Positions 27,901 to 36,394 of a stretch of 64,000 bases of DNA are shown here, in pieces; the first letter of the stretch is position 1; the number at the start of each line of letters is the position of its first letter. This DNA comes from Chitinophaga alhagiae (GTDB taxonomy: Bacteria > Bacteroidota > Bacteroidia > Chitinophagales > Chitinophagaceae), in contig NZ_QXMH01000001.1 of NCBI RefSeq assembly GCF_003568665.1, positions 1,116,001-1,180,000 of the forward strand, written 5' to 3'. The notes beneath the pieces are model-generated. The model had not been told where the DNA came from and searched no databases. It saw only the letters and a program-made list of their open reading frames with translations. The position numbers and the translations under genes are program-made.

Positions 27901-28098
27901 GCCCCGCTGCGTGCCTTTTACAAATACGGATACGCCTTCAAGCGGCTGGCCGGCGGCATCCGTTACCCTGCCGGAAACAGGCGGGCGGGCAACCGTGTGG
28001 CTGACGCCCGCCGGTCTTGCACTTCCGGCCGCCGGTGCTGCGGTGGCACCGGCCATACCCAAAGACATTGCGATCATTAAAACTGCTGATACATTCAT
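24961..28098 (-). CDS. SusC/RagA-family TonB-linked outer-membrane transporter
   Basis: 1045 residues from the ATG at 28098. The frame stays open to a GTG at 28131, and the longer version would add a Lys/His-containing n-region to an otherwise uncharged signal peptide, so the start is uncertain. After a long, Ala-rich leader come a carboxypeptidase-regulatory-like domain (starting VSGRVTDAAG), the VVVVGYGT element, a plug and a barrel ending NIGF. Unlike the upstream catabolic genes, it has its own candidate promoter and a degenerate AraC-type operator (28212-28275). It pairs with the susD 23 bp downstream. Confidence 0.93.
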   Translation of the reverse strand: MNVSAVLMIAMSLGMAGATAAPAAGSARPAGVSHTVARPPVSGRVTDAAGQPLEGVSVFVKGTQRGTATNEDGRFQLEAAKGDVLVFRIVGYKEFSVMVGDQGIPAVVLERSLSDLDEVVVVGYGTSSKRRLTTAIAKVSGADLGRQPVANPGDALAGLAAGVQVQSASGSQPGEAPTIRIRGIGSMGAANDPLYVVDGYPLPNAAQFQRINVSDIESIELLKDAASAAIYGSRAANGVVIVTTKRGKAGKTSFNVSAYTGVQSVYRKMDVMNKSEYLQYAKDATNAMNGRYPDIFDTPELLADTDWQDVIFRSAPMSDIQVSARGGSEKVRFSVSGNYTTQKGVMIGTDYKMGTVNANLDADLSAKLKIGASFAPSFTTRNLKPGPGTGGPASYVPVYAAMLMPPVVPVHLPNGDYGQNNVLPFTQYGFSEPGIHNPLAVLELYENKQNYSGLLSNVFLQWEPLKGLQIRSQGGVTAGATTYSEYTPSTLAYASAPFANLSNPLLTGLASQVTSNRVAGWLWENTVNYSRSLKGGHNLAGMLLYSMQRYSGTSTATRGRAGSFVNDQVHNPAAATDQIGTLGYELNSFLSYAARINYDYKNKYLLSASIRTDASSRFGPDNRFGVFQSYSAGWRISEEAFMQRQRIFDELKIRASYGETGNANIGDFTWMSGIGYANYSLGDQRVPGVYQSGYMNKELTWEKNRQLGIGLEAAFLKERIYLTVDLYNKETDGMLFSKELPGVIGYATSFQTNIGKLRNRGFEIELNTRNMQGAFKWNTNFNIAYNRSEVMDLGGRTSLNTFAGTGGWPNVYRVEVGKPLGSFYGFIIDGVFKNAEELQKSPKWPGSGVGDYKIRDVNGDGEINEGDRTLLGNGFPDYVYGITNNFSYKNFDLSILFQGTLGNGIINGAARHSQLWIGKFNAVKDMANNYFRPEEPDRDVKYARVGPRAGFATASHLSSYAVYSGSFLRLRNITLGYNLPDAFARRMMLQSARLYVTAQNLFTLTEYPGFNPEPSQYGASVYQPGTDQGGYPLAKSIMVGINIGF

Positions 28099-28211
28099 AG
28101 TAGTATGCTTCAAAAAATTCAAAAAAATCACCGGGCCGTTTGCAGAAAACGGCTGTGCGTGGTTGATAATGCTATTTTGTTCTGGTTGAAAATGGCTTCC
28201 TCAAGCCATTT

Positions 28212-28275
28212 CAAAAATAGTTCGTATTCCGTTGCTAAATGGACACGTGGTTATCCAAGTATGACATCATATTTG
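28212..28275 (-). promoter_or_regulatory. Candidate susC promoter with degenerate AraC-type operator
   Basis: Read leftward, a TATTTTTG -7 box lies at 28212-28219. The operator frame at 28245-28275 begins 26 bp beyond it, the same offset as at 33239 and 36313. The distal half (GACATCATATTTG on the plus strand, 28263-28275) matches those sites at all but two positions; the half nearer the promoter is poorly conserved. No good -33 TTTG is present. Confidence 0.5.
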
Positions 28276-28328
28276 CATTGTATGATGGAATTATTACTGC
28301 TTCGTGCAAACGCTACTTGCTCACTGCC

Positions 28329-29822
28329 TCACGTTCCGGCAGGCATGCTGATGATCTTGTTCCCGATGTGCCTGTACGGCAGCCTTGTGAGGTTGCTGGT
28401 ACAGAGGCCGGGGCTGTCAATATAAAATGCGGCCGCCGCCACCGGGTCATACGCCTGCTTGTGAGATACCGCGGCTTTTACAATGATGTAGCGCGCCGCT
28501 TCCGGTGCTATTCCCTGCGAGCGTAGCTGCCCAAGGTCCATTGGCGGTGTTTTGCAAGTAGTGAGCAGGATGGTGGCCTGCCCGTTGGAGATCACCGCGC
28601 AGGTCCCCATGTTCACATGGCTGCCCATTATAGACGCCAGGTGCGAGTTTTTGTTCTCCAGCTCAAACCGCCCGTCTGTCAGGTTCTTCACGGTCCCTTC
28701 AAACTTCACGGGCTCACCATGAAAGGCATCCGTTTTGGCGCCTATCAGCAGCGCTATGTTGGCGCCTATACCTGCCGCAACACATGCCTGTACCGCCACC
28801 GCATCATTTAACACGGCAACGATCCCGTTCCTGCCGGTGGCCAGCAGCGGCGCCAGAACGCCCGTGCCGTCTCCCGGCGTACCGCCGCCGATATTGTCTG
28901 CTGCTTCTATGAGCAGCACCGGCGTTTGTTTGCCGGTAAGGGCCAGCACTTCTTCCAGCCGGTTTTCTTCCGGGTAAGCGGCCTGCAGATGTTGCGCCAG
29001 CTCCCGCTCCAGTTCTGCAAGACATGCGTCCGCTTTTTCTGCGCTGCCACGCGTGCAGCAGGTAAAGCTGACACCGCAATCCGCTATATCCGCATACGCA
29101 AAGCCCGCCATTACATTGATGCAAAGTATCTCCGGGCTGGCCGCTTCCATGGCCGCCGCTTTGCGAAGCACCGCCCGCATGGGGTCAGCATCCGTTCCCA
29201 AACCTGCCGGGGGAATAATATACGGGGTGGCGCGGAATACCTGCCGCACGGCCGGTTCCAACATGATCTCATGCAGCAGCACAGCCGCTTTTATGGCTGC
29301 CTCCCGCGCATCGGTATGCGGATTTTTACGGTAGGCATATAAACAGGTACTGTTGCTGACCATCTGTTGCGACACGTTTGCATGCAGATCGAGCACCGCC
29401 ACCACGGGGATCTGTTTTCCCCGGGCGTCCAGGAAGTGCTGCAGTTCCTCCAGCAACCGGCCCTCCGCATCGGGCGTACCTTCGCTGACCATGGCGCCAT
29501 GCAATACGAGATACACTGCGTCAAGCGAAGGCCAGCTTTTCTCCAGCGCTGCAAAAAAATGCGCCCTGAAATAGTTGTACACTTCTTCCTCCACCATGCC
29601 GGAAGGCATGGCCGCCATCTGTATCCCCGGCACTACCTGCCAGCCTCTTTCCCGGGCGTACCAAAGAAAACCGTCCATCGGGGAACCGTTGTCATCGTTA
29701 TTGGCAATAATATCCCGGCCGTGGAACAGCGCCATTTTCCTGAAACTGTCCATCCCCGTTCTCTCGTGGAGAAAAGTATGTGTTTCGTGGAAAAGACCCG
29801 CTACAAAAACAGTGGGTGTCAT
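28329..29822 (-). CDS. M81-family (MlrC-like) metallohydrolase
   Basis: 497 residues, full length for the family. The start VFVAGLFHETHTF and the segments LVLHGAMVSEG, VAVLDLHANVS and YRKNPHTDARE are the metal-site signatures of the MlrC family (MEROPS M81). The best-known member hydrolyses the linear tetrapeptide from microcystin, but most members have unknown amide or peptide substrates. There is no signal peptide, so it acts in the cytoplasm. It is the last gene of the SDR-led operon, 12 bp after the aminotransferase-like gene. Confidence 0.9.
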   Translation of the reverse strand: MTPTVFVAGLFHETHTFLHERTGMDSFRKMALFHGRDIIANNDDNGSPMDGFLWYARERGWQVVPGIQMAAMPSGMVEEEVYNYFRAHFFAALEKSWPSLDAVYLVLHGAMVSEGTPDAEGRLLEELQHFLDARGKQIPVVAVLDLHANVSQQMVSNSTCLYAYRKNPHTDAREAAIKAAVLLHEIMLEPAVRQVFRATPYIIPPAGLGTDADPMRAVLRKAAAMEAASPEILCINVMAGFAYADIADCGVSFTCCTRGSAEKADACLAELERELAQHLQAAYPEENRLEEVLALTGKQTPVLLIEAADNIGGGTPGDGTGVLAPLLATGRNGIVAVLNDAVAVQACVAAGIGANIALLIGAKTDAFHGEPVKFEGTVKNLTDGRFELENKNSHLASIMGSHVNMGTCAVISNGQATILLTTCKTPPMDLGQLRSQGIAPEAARYIIVKAAVSHKQAYDPVAAAAFYIDSPGLCTSNLTRLPYRHIGNKIISMPAGT

Positions 29823-29834
29823 ACGCGGTGTTTT

Positions 29835-31142
29835 TTATGATCCGGCCAGGCCGGCAAAAGTGTTATCAATAGCCTGGCGGGTGAACGCCAGCTCCGCGTC
29901 CGTGTGGGTAATGCCGATGTACCAACGCCCGTCTGGCAGCAGGTGAATGCCTTCATGCAGCATCAGCGCCCTGAACTTTGCGAACAGTGCGGCATCAGCC
30001 GCCAGTGTGTCCGCATAGTTGCGCGGTTCTTCCCGCAGGCCGAAGTGCATGCTGAACACGCTGCCGGTACCGGCGGTTACCAGCAGAAGCCCCGCTTTGC
30101 GGGCGGCCAGCTGCAGATGCTCCCGCAGGGCATGGCCGTATGCATGCAAGCGCGTAAAACAACCATCGCCGGATAATACCGTGATGGTGGCAAGAGCGGC
30201 GGCCAGGTTAACAGATGCACCGTTGTATGTTCCCGCGTGAATGGTCTTGCCTTCGCGTATCACATCAAAAACAGCCTTCCGGCCGCCCAGCGCGGCCATC
30301 GTAAAACCGCCCGCTATGGCTTTTGCGTACACGGACAGGTCCGGCCGCAGGCCAAAATATTCCCGTGCGCCGCCGAGCGCCAGCCTGAACCCCGTGATCA
30401 CTTCATCAAACACAGACACCACCCCATGCTCCCGGCAGCAGTCAATGATACCTTGCAGGTATCCTTCTTCCGGCATGCAGCAGCCTGAGTTGGCAAGCAC
30501 CGGCTCTGTGATCACACAGGCTATCTCGTGGCCGCGCGCGGCCAGTAATTCTTTCACAGCTGCCAGGTTGTTCCAGGGCAATACCAGCGTATCCTCAAAT
30601 TCAGGCGCGGGCTGGCCGCCACACGATGCCACGGGGGTGCCCAGCTGGGCGGGCTGCGGTTTGTAGCTGACCAGCACATTGTTCAGCCAGCCGTGATAGT
30701 GCCCTTCAAACTTCACGATCTTGTTGCGGCCCGTGTAGGTGCGGGCAATGCGGATGGCGGACTGTACCGCCTCACTGCCTGTATTGCTGAACGCCACCTG
30801 CTCCACGCCCGGCAATATGCCGGTCAGTTTTTTGGCCAGCGTTACTTCCAGCGGATGCTGTGCGCCCAGCGTGTAGCTCCGCTGCAACTGTTCCGCAACG
30901 GCCTTATTTATAAATGGATGATTGCTGCCCGCTATCAGCGGGCCCCATGCCAACGTGTAATCGATATAACGGTTACCGTCCACATCAAAATAATACGGCC
31001 CTTCCGCCCGTTCGAAAAAGAGCAGGGGCTTCACATTTTTCCGCATGGAGCTGGATACCCCGCAGGGAATGATCTCACAGGCCTCCGCGTACAATTGTTC
31101 CGAACGTATATGTTCCATGTTTTCCGTTTTTATGGTTGCCAT
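29835..31142 (-). CDS. Class III PLP enzyme, glutamate-1-semialdehyde aminomutase-like
   Basis: 435 residues. A fold type I PLP enzyme close to HemL: GSEAVQSAIRIAR binds the cofactor phosphate region, the Asp of DEVITGFR (about 246) contacts the PLP ring, and Lys274 in YAKAIAGG forms the Schiff base. The early VFFERAEG-like and YIDYTLAWGP segments match HemL. Its setting beside sugar-acid and amide-handling enzymes argues for an aminotransferase or aminomutase acting on a catabolic amine and not for heme synthesis. The ATG at 31142 overlaps the upstream stop by 13 bp; a second ATG lies at 31118. Confidence 0.88.
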   Translation of the reverse strand: MATIKTENMEHIRSEQLYAEACEIIPCGVSSSMRKNVKPLLFFERAEGPYYFDVDGNRYIDYTLAWGPLIAGSNHPFINKAVAEQLQRSYTLGAQHPLEVTLAKKLTGILPGVEQVAFSNTGSEAVQSAIRIARTYTGRNKIVKFEGHYHGWLNNVLVSYKPQPAQLGTPVASCGGQPAPEFEDTLVLPWNNLAAVKELLAARGHEIACVITEPVLANSGCCMPEEGYLQGIIDCCREHGVVSVFDEVITGFRLALGGAREYFGLRPDLSVYAKAIAGGFTMAALGGRKAVFDVIREGKTIHAGTYNGASVNLAAALATITVLSGDGCFTRLHAYGHALREHLQLAARKAGLLLVTAGTGSVFSMHFGLREEPRNYADTLAADAALFAKFRALMLHEGIHLLPDGRWYIGITHTDAELAFTRQAIDNTFAGLAGS

Positions 31143-32365
31143 ACAGATACCCTGTAGGTGGGAGCGGTCTCACTGAAAAGTTCCGGCAGCCAGGCCGCGC
31201 CGATCCCCGGCCGCACTGGTGCGTGTATGCCGCCGTTATTAACCGTAATGTCTGCATCGATCAGTTTTTTATATGCCACGCGCAGATGGGCGCGTACGCT
31301 TTCCTGGTATACCACGTTATGATTGCTGATGCCCACATGTACGCCGGCAAGCAGGGTCAGCGGGCCGGTGCAGTCATGCATGGTAACGGGTATATTGTAG
31401 GGAATGGCCATTTCAGTGATGCGGCGTGTTTCCGAAATACCGCCTACCCAGGTGGGGTCTATCATGATATAGTCTGCCCCGCCGTTTTCCAATACCTGCC
31501 GGTAATCATCACGCACGGTCAGCATTTCGCTCACTGCAACAGGCACGCCGGCCGCATCCCGGAACCTTTTCAGCGTGTCCATGTTATCGGTACGGAGCAC
31601 GTCTTCCATCCAGAGCGGTTTGATGTCACGCATTACTTCAGCAATGCGCATGGCGGCAGGCCATTGGAAGAAGCCGTGACCGTCCAGCATGAGCTCGATA
31701 TCGTACCCCACTCTTTCCCTTACCTTGAACAGCGGCGCCAGCGCGGCTTTCAACTCTTTCCAGCCAAGGTGGAGGGTGCCGCCGGAACGGTGCGCCAGCG
31801 GGTCCAGCGCCCACATTTTCATGGCCGTATACCCTTCCCGCAGCAACTCTTCCGCGTATTCAGCCGGGCGGTGAACGCTGGCCCAGTTATCTTCCAGCGG
31901 CCCGTTGAAGCCTGCGCTGCCGTGGCCGGGCCAGAGAAGCTGTTGTGAAAGGCGTTCTCCTCCGCCGGAAACGGGCACACCGTAACTGGTGCCGCCGGCG
32001 CTGTTATAGGCCGGTAACACGTTTTGCGTGCGGCCGCCGAGCAATTGCCATACGGGCAGGCCGCAGCTCTGGCCCAGAATATCCCACAGCGCAAGGTCCA
32101 GCGCGGAAATAGCGCGTATCTCCGCACCGCGGCCGCCGAAGTTCATGAAACGCTGGTAAAAGAACCGCCAGTGCTTTTCTATGTCAAGCGCATTGGCGCC
32201 CAGCAGCTTGTCAGACATCCAGTCGTGCAGTAATGCCGCCACCGCGCCGGGCGCGTAGTATGTTTCTCCGTGGCCGGTGATGCCCGCGTCTGTATGCACA
32301 CGCAGCATGAGCAGGTGCGAAATGTGTACGGTCTCTATTTTGGTGATCCTGATGGTTGACGTCAT
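31130..32365 (-). CDS. Enolase-superfamily sugar-acid dehydratase-like enzyme
   Basis: 411 residues from the ATG at 32365 (MTSTIRITKIE); the upstream open frame would run into the SDR gene. It is of the mandelate-racemase group: metal ligands appear as Asp in LMLDGHG, Glu in WMEDVL and Glu in AVSEML, with a His in the strand-7 segment MHDCTGP and its Asp partner in MIDPTWVGG. That His/Asp pair and the DGH motif are typical of acid-sugar dehydratases. It differs clearly from the enolase-type enzyme at 15945. It is the second gene of the operon, 28 bp after the SDR. Confidence 0.88.
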   Translation of the reverse strand: MTSTIRITKIETVHISHLLMLRVHTDAGITGHGETYYAPGAVAALLHDWMSDKLLGANALDIEKHWRFFYQRFMNFGGRGAEIRAISALDLALWDILGQSCGLPVWQLLGGRTQNVLPAYNSAGGTSYGVPVSGGGERLSQQLLWPGHGSAGFNGPLEDNWASVHRPAEYAEELLREGYTAMKMWALDPLAHRSGGTLHLGWKELKAALAPLFKVRERVGYDIELMLDGHGFFQWPAAMRIAEVMRDIKPLWMEDVLRTDNMDTLKRFRDAAGVPVAVSEMLTVRDDYRQVLENGGADYIMIDPTWVGGISETRRITEMAIPYNIPVTMHDCTGPLTLLAGVHVGISNHNVVYQESVRAHLRVAYKKLIDADITVNNGGIHAPVRPGIGAAWLPELFSETAPTYRVSVWQP

Positions 32366-32393
32366 GCTTTTTTTATTTGAGTCGATAATAGGT

Positions 32394-33170
32394 TTATCCC
32401 ATGTACCATCCACCGTTCACATGCAGTTCGTGACCGGTGATGAAGCGGCTTTGGTCTGATACAAGAAAAAACACCGCATCTGCCACATCCTGCGGAGTGG
32501 CACGGAATTTAAGGGCCTGTTTATCGAGAATAAAACGGTCCAGCTCTTCGCGGCTGTCTGTCCAGAATTTACGTTCCATATTGGTGGGGATGGCGCCGGG
32601 GCTCACCGCGTTCACACGGATATTGTAAGGCCCCAGCTCTCTTGCAAGCGCACGCGTGAGGCCCAGCAGCGAGCCTTTCGACATAGCGTACGGGACCCGC
32701 GCGTTCCAGCCCCCGCTGAGAATAATGCTCATGATATTCACGATCTGGCCGCCGCCCAGCTGCCTCATGCCGGCGCTCAATACCTGTGACAGTACAAACG
32801 CGGCGCTGGAGTTAATAGTTTGCGTATCCTGAAATTCATGCAGGGTTATGCCATCCAGTTCTCCAATAGTATCAATGCCCCCGTTGTTGACCAGCACATC
32901 AATTCCCCCTTCTTCTTCCTGCAACCGGGCGGCCCGCTGGCGCAGCGCATCCAGGTCTGCCAGGTCTCCGGGCAAGAACGTTATCCGCTCCGTACCCGCC
33001 GCCGCATTGATCTGCGCCGCCACTTCCGCGCCGGGAGACGCTGGCAGGTCGTGCATAAATACCCGGTAACCAGCCATGCAAAGCGTAGTGCAGATGGCTG
33101 TGCCCAGGCCACCCGCACCACCTGTTACCAGGCACTTCTTTTCCGGCCGGCCGTCGTTTGTTTCTTTCAT
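32394..33170 (-). CDS. SDR-family NAD(P)-dependent oxidoreductase
   Basis: 258 residues from the ATG at 33170. A classical short-chain dehydrogenase: cofactor motif TGGAGGLG near residue 17, NNGG on strand 4, catalytic Ser in NIMSIIL and the YAMSK pair, followed by the PG motif in AVSPGAIPT. It ends with the family-typical TGHELHVNGGWYMG. It likely oxidises a hydroxyl of the substrate handled by this cluster. It is the first gene of a four-gene operon behind an AraC-type operator and a TACTTTTG box. Confidence 0.92.
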   Translation of the reverse strand: MKETNDGRPEKKCLVTGGAGGLGTAICTTLCMAGYRVFMHDLPASPGAEVAAQINAAAGTERITFLPGDLADLDALRQRAARLQEEEGGIDVLVNNGGIDTIGELDGITLHEFQDTQTINSSAAFVLSQVLSAGMRQLGGGQIVNIMSIILSGGWNARVPYAMSKGSLLGLTRALARELGPYNIRVNAVSPGAIPTNMERKFWTDSREELDRFILDKQALKFRATPQDVADAVFFLVSDQSRFITGHELHVNGGWYMG

Positions 33171-33205
33171 TGAATATTGAATTAGCAATGCTGATCGTAT
33201 ACCAG

Positions 33206-33269
33206 CAAAAGTATCCCGGCCGCCGCATTTAATCAGCCACTATAGTTTCATATCACGACACTATATTTG
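33206..33269 (-). promoter_or_regulatory. AraC-type operator and -7 box of the SDR operon
   Basis: Read leftward, the -7 box TACTTTTG lies at 33206-33213, 36 bp before the SDR start. A 31-bp operator spans 33239-33269, with ACTATA half-sites at 33239 and 33260 (21 bp apart, two helical turns). The same operator occurs at 36313-36343 with the same 26-bp offset from a -7 box. No good -33 element is seen, which fits an activator-dependent promoter. Confidence 0.75.
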
Positions 33270-33383
33270 TATATCCTGCATAAAGAGCGTACGAGGTGCT
33301 ACGGTGCAGGTACAAACGCACATACAGCAAACCTGCAATGGTCTGCCGGCGGCGGGTATAACGAAATAAAAAATGCGCAGGAA

Positions 33384-34805
33384 TTAAAACATGGCGTTGA
33401 TCAGCCGCAGCGTTTCCTCCACCAGTACAGCCCCACCATCAGGCCCTACCGGCGTGGCCATGGCGCTGTATCCGCCGCCTTCAATGGCGGTTTGCGTGGG
33501 CAGGTAATCGCCATAATCGTCACAAAGCTGTACCACAAAAGTCTGCGCTGCTTTGCTTCGCCCTTTGATACGGGCGCCGTAATCAACAAATAATTCAAAA
33601 GGATTGGTGGCCATCACCGCATCGCCAATGCGGATGGCATGTACAGGCACCGGATAGAAAGGCTGCACGCGGTGTTGCGCGTATTGTGAGAGTATCATCT
33701 CCTTTTTCCGGAGTATGCCGTAGTCTGTGTTCTTGTTATCCCAGGGGCCGTACGCGCGCACGGCTTCGTTGGCGCTGATCCCGGCCAGGAAGCGGTTGAA
33801 CGCGGTGGCGGGAGAAGCGGGGTCTTCCGGTTCCCTGGCGCGGATCTCCTCCACAATGGCCTTTGCTTCTTCAAACTCCTGTTCCGTTACAGTTCTGGCC
33901 GGTATCTGTACTTCAGCCGCCATGTGTTTAAAAACGGGCTGCCGCTGTATGGCCTTTGCCGCGCCGGGGTATGCCGCCAGCAATGCGCGGGCCAGCCTGC
34001 TGCCTGCTTCCGTCATGCCCGGCAGGTCCCACATGTTCGGCTCGTCAGGCGTATAGGGGCGCAGAAGGTTGCGGGGAGAAATATCTCCCGCGGCGCCGCA
34101 TTGCGGCAGCAGGTGCACATCGTTGCCCAGGTGCTGCCGGAGTTGTTTTCTTACTTCGCTCCAGAAATCAGCAGACACAAAATATTTTGATTCCGTTACC
34201 TGCGCGGGGCAGGGCACGTTCATGACAACACCGGTAAGCCGGCCCGCATCGTCCCAGCAGAATAGCATATCTACCGCGCTGTCAGAGGGGCCTTCTATAC
34301 CCGTAAAATCGCTGCGGTCAGTAGCGCCGTACATCTCGGCAGACCCGTCTGCATAACGCACACGGCGGTTATGGCCCACCGCGGCGTATTCCAGCGCGCG
34401 GCTGATGCCGGCGGGCTTCTTGTTCTGCCATGCTTTCACGGCTATGTTGCCCAGCTTTTCCAGCAGTTGCCGGCCATAGTCCGTATCAATATCCGGTGAG
34501 GGTGCGGAGTGGGTATGGGTGGCGTTGACCACCAGGTACCGGCTGTCAAACCCGGGCAGCCGGTTATGCAGTATTGTTGAAAGTGCCAGCCGCAGGGAGG
34601 CGGTACACCAGATGAGGTCCATTGAGATCAATATGGCCTGCTCCTTCCCGTCTCCGGATGCCATAGCGCAAGCCGTAGCCGTCAGCGCGCTTTCCACGTA
34701 ACGGGATTGCCTGTCATAATACTGGCCGAACAGCACCACAGGGCCGTGGGGGGTAATATCCTCCACCGCCCATCCAATTAACAGTTCATCGCGTTTCATC
34801 ATCAT
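33384..34805 (-). CDS. Neutral-ceramidase N-terminal-domain hydrolase
   Basis: 473 residues, with three consecutive ATG codons at the start. It begins DELLIGWAVEDITPHGP and contains NATHTHSAPS near residue 95, the zinc-binding signature of the neutral/alkaline non-lysosomal ceramidase N-terminal domain. The C-terminal immunoglobulin-like domain of true ceramidases is absent, and so is a signal peptide, so it is probably a cytoplasmic amidohydrolase of other specificity. QCGAAGDISPRN near 235 is also a family segment. It lies 68 bp downstream of the MFS transporter gene and is probably co-transcribed with it. Confidence 0.85.
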   Translation of the reverse strand: MMMKRDELLIGWAVEDITPHGPVVLFGQYYDRQSRYVESALTATACAMASGDGKEQAILISMDLIWCTASLRLALSTILHNRLPGFDSRYLVVNATHTHSAPSPDIDTDYGRQLLEKLGNIAVKAWQNKKPAGISRALEYAAVGHNRRVRYADGSAEMYGATDRSDFTGIEGPSDSAVDMLFCWDDAGRLTGVVMNVPCPAQVTESKYFVSADFWSEVRKQLRQHLGNDVHLLPQCGAAGDISPRNLLRPYTPDEPNMWDLPGMTEAGSRLARALLAAYPGAAKAIQRQPVFKHMAAEVQIPARTVTEQEFEEAKAIVEEIRAREPEDPASPATAFNRFLAGISANEAVRAYGPWDNKNTDYGILRKKEMILSQYAQHRVQPFYPVPVHAIRIGDAVMATNPFELFVDYGARIKGRSKAAQTFVVQLCDDYGDYLPTQTAIEGGGYSAMATPVGPDGGAVLVEETLRLINAMF

Positions 34806-34873
34806 ACTGCTTTGTCATTTGATCTCTCAATTATATCCAAATCAAATGTGAAAAGCAATAGGTATCCGCCGCA

Positions 34874-36274
34874 TCATATACGTTCCAGCAAATTATTTTT
34901 TGCAAAGCCGTCTTTCGTGCCGTTCTTCCGCCAGAAACTCCCAATTTCCTCGAGGCTCAACCCTTTGGTTTCCGGTACTTTTTTCCAGGAGAACCATACG
35001 CAGGCCGTACAAATGGCGGCAAACAGCAGGTACACGCCGCTGGCGTTGCCAAAGTTCCGCGTGAAATGATCTGTTATTACCGGGAAGAACTGCGCTATCA
35101 GGAAAGATGACAGGTAAAGGAAAAAGCAGACCACGGCCAGCGCCTTGCTGCGGATGCGCGTGGGGAATATTTCCGACACAATGATCCAGCTGAGGGGTGC
35201 AAAGCCGAGCGTAAATGCGCCCGTTCCAATGAACATGGGTATGAGCGTATACATGGGCGGCCAGCCCTGCTGCAGGTTTACGGCCATTACTAAATGTCCG
35301 AGCGCCATCAGTGAAACGCTGGCCAGCAACAGGCCGCGGCGGCTGAACTTTTTGATCAGCGGAAAGGCCAGCAGCGTACAGATGAAAATGATGAAATATA
35401 CGGGAATGGAACTGAGTATGGCGCTGGAGCCCATGTTCACGCCTGCTTCCGCCATAATAGTGGGTGCGTACAGCAACATCATGTTCACACCGTTGATCTG
35501 GGAAAAGATCATGAGAATGGTGCCGATGATAAACGCGGTTTTGATACCGGGCTGGAACAATTCCCTGAAATGGCCCCCTACTTCCTGCCGCAGGCCGGCC
35601 TGTATCTCCTGCAATTCCTGCTCCGCACGCCGCCTGCCATTGATCTTTTCCAGTATCTTCAGCGCTTCCCCTTCCCGCTGCTGCGCTACCAGCCAGCGCG
35701 GACTTTCGGGGATCACCAGCAGGCCCATGATAAGGAACACCACCGGCACGCCTTCCGAAAACATCATCCATCGCCATCCCCACCCGTCAAACGAAAAAAA
35801 GTAACCGGCAATGACGGCCAGGTTGATGCCGATCACATTAGACAGCTGGTTCACATTGACAAGCACACCGCGCATTTGCGGGGGCGCCAGCTCGGCTATG
35901 TATATGGGAGAAGACATCATGGCCAGCCCTATGCCAAGGCCGCCTACGAACCGCCAAAGCCCGAAATCCCAGATGCCGGACGCCAGCCCGCTGCCAACAG
36001 CGGATATCATAAAAAAGAAAGAGGCCAGCATCATTGTTTTGCGGCGGCCCAGCCTGTCCGCACACCAAAGCCCTACCAGCGGGCCGGATATGGCGCCGAG
36101 GATGGCGCTGCTTACCGCAAAGCCTTTCAGGGCGGGCGTGAGGCCCAGCTCCTGCTCCAGGAACGGCAGCGCGCCGGAAATGATCACAAGGTCGTAGCCG
36201 AACAAAAACCCGCCAATAGAAGCCACCATGGCTATTTTGTATATATAGAAATTTCCTGATCCATTGCCTGTCAT
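34874..36274 (-). CDS. Sugar-porter-family MFS transporter
   Basis: 466 residues from the ATG at 36274, with twelve predicted helices. Sugar-porter motifs are intact: GGFLFGYDLVIISGALPF in helix 1, DRLGRRK after helix 2, PESPRWL before the central loop, and PETKG near the C-terminus. It should be a proton-coupled inner-membrane importer of a sugar or sugar-like compound. The divergent AraC gene starts 120 bp away, and its operator lies between the two. Together with the SusCD pair it completes a route from outside to cytoplasm. Confidence 0.93.
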   Translation of the reverse strand: MTGNGSGNFYIYKIAMVASIGGFLFGYDLVIISGALPFLEQELGLTPALKGFAVSSAILGAISGPLVGLWCADRLGRRKTMMLASFFFMISAVGSGLASGIWDFGLWRFVGGLGIGLAMMSSPIYIAELAPPQMRGVLVNVNQLSNVIGINLAVIAGYFFSFDGWGWRWMMFSEGVPVVFLIMGLLVIPESPRWLVAQQREGEALKILEKINGRRRAEQELQEIQAGLRQEVGGHFRELFQPGIKTAFIIGTILMIFSQINGVNMMLLYAPTIMAEAGVNMGSSAILSSIPVYFIIFICTLLAFPLIKKFSRRGLLLASVSLMALGHLVMAVNLQQGWPPMYTLIPMFIGTGAFTLGFAPLSWIIVSEIFPTRIRSKALAVVCFFLYLSSFLIAQFFPVITDHFTRNFGNASGVYLLFAAICTACVWFSWKKVPETKGLSLEEIGSFWRKNGTKDGFAKNNLLERI

Positions 36275-36279
36275 AATAA

Positions 36280-36343
36280 CAAAACTATCGTTCACCCCCG
36301 TCGAAAGCAACAACTATATTTTCTGCTTACGACACTATATTTG
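36280..36343 (-). promoter_or_regulatory. AraC-type operator and -7 box of the MFS operon
   Basis: Read leftward, the -7 box TAGTTTTG lies at 36280-36287. The 31-bp operator spans 36313-36343, with ACTATA half-sites at 36313 and 36334 (21 bp apart) and the shared block ACGACACTATATTTG. Its right-hand end, TATATTTG at 36336-36343, also fits a rightward -7 box for the araC gene, 51 bp before its ATG, so binding may repress that gene while activating the transporter. Confidence 0.75.
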
Positions 36344-36394
36344 CACTTATTTCCTTTATTTCTTACTTTCACCAGCAATATAAACGTATAAGTG

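Noticed and set aside
29835..31142. hemL for heme synthesis
   Set aside because: It resembles glutamate-1-semialdehyde aminomutase, but sits inside a catabolic operon with no other heme gene.
33262..33269. Rightward promoter TATATTTG
   Set aside because: It fits the -7 consensus, but no rightward gene follows. It is better explained as part of the AraC-type operator.
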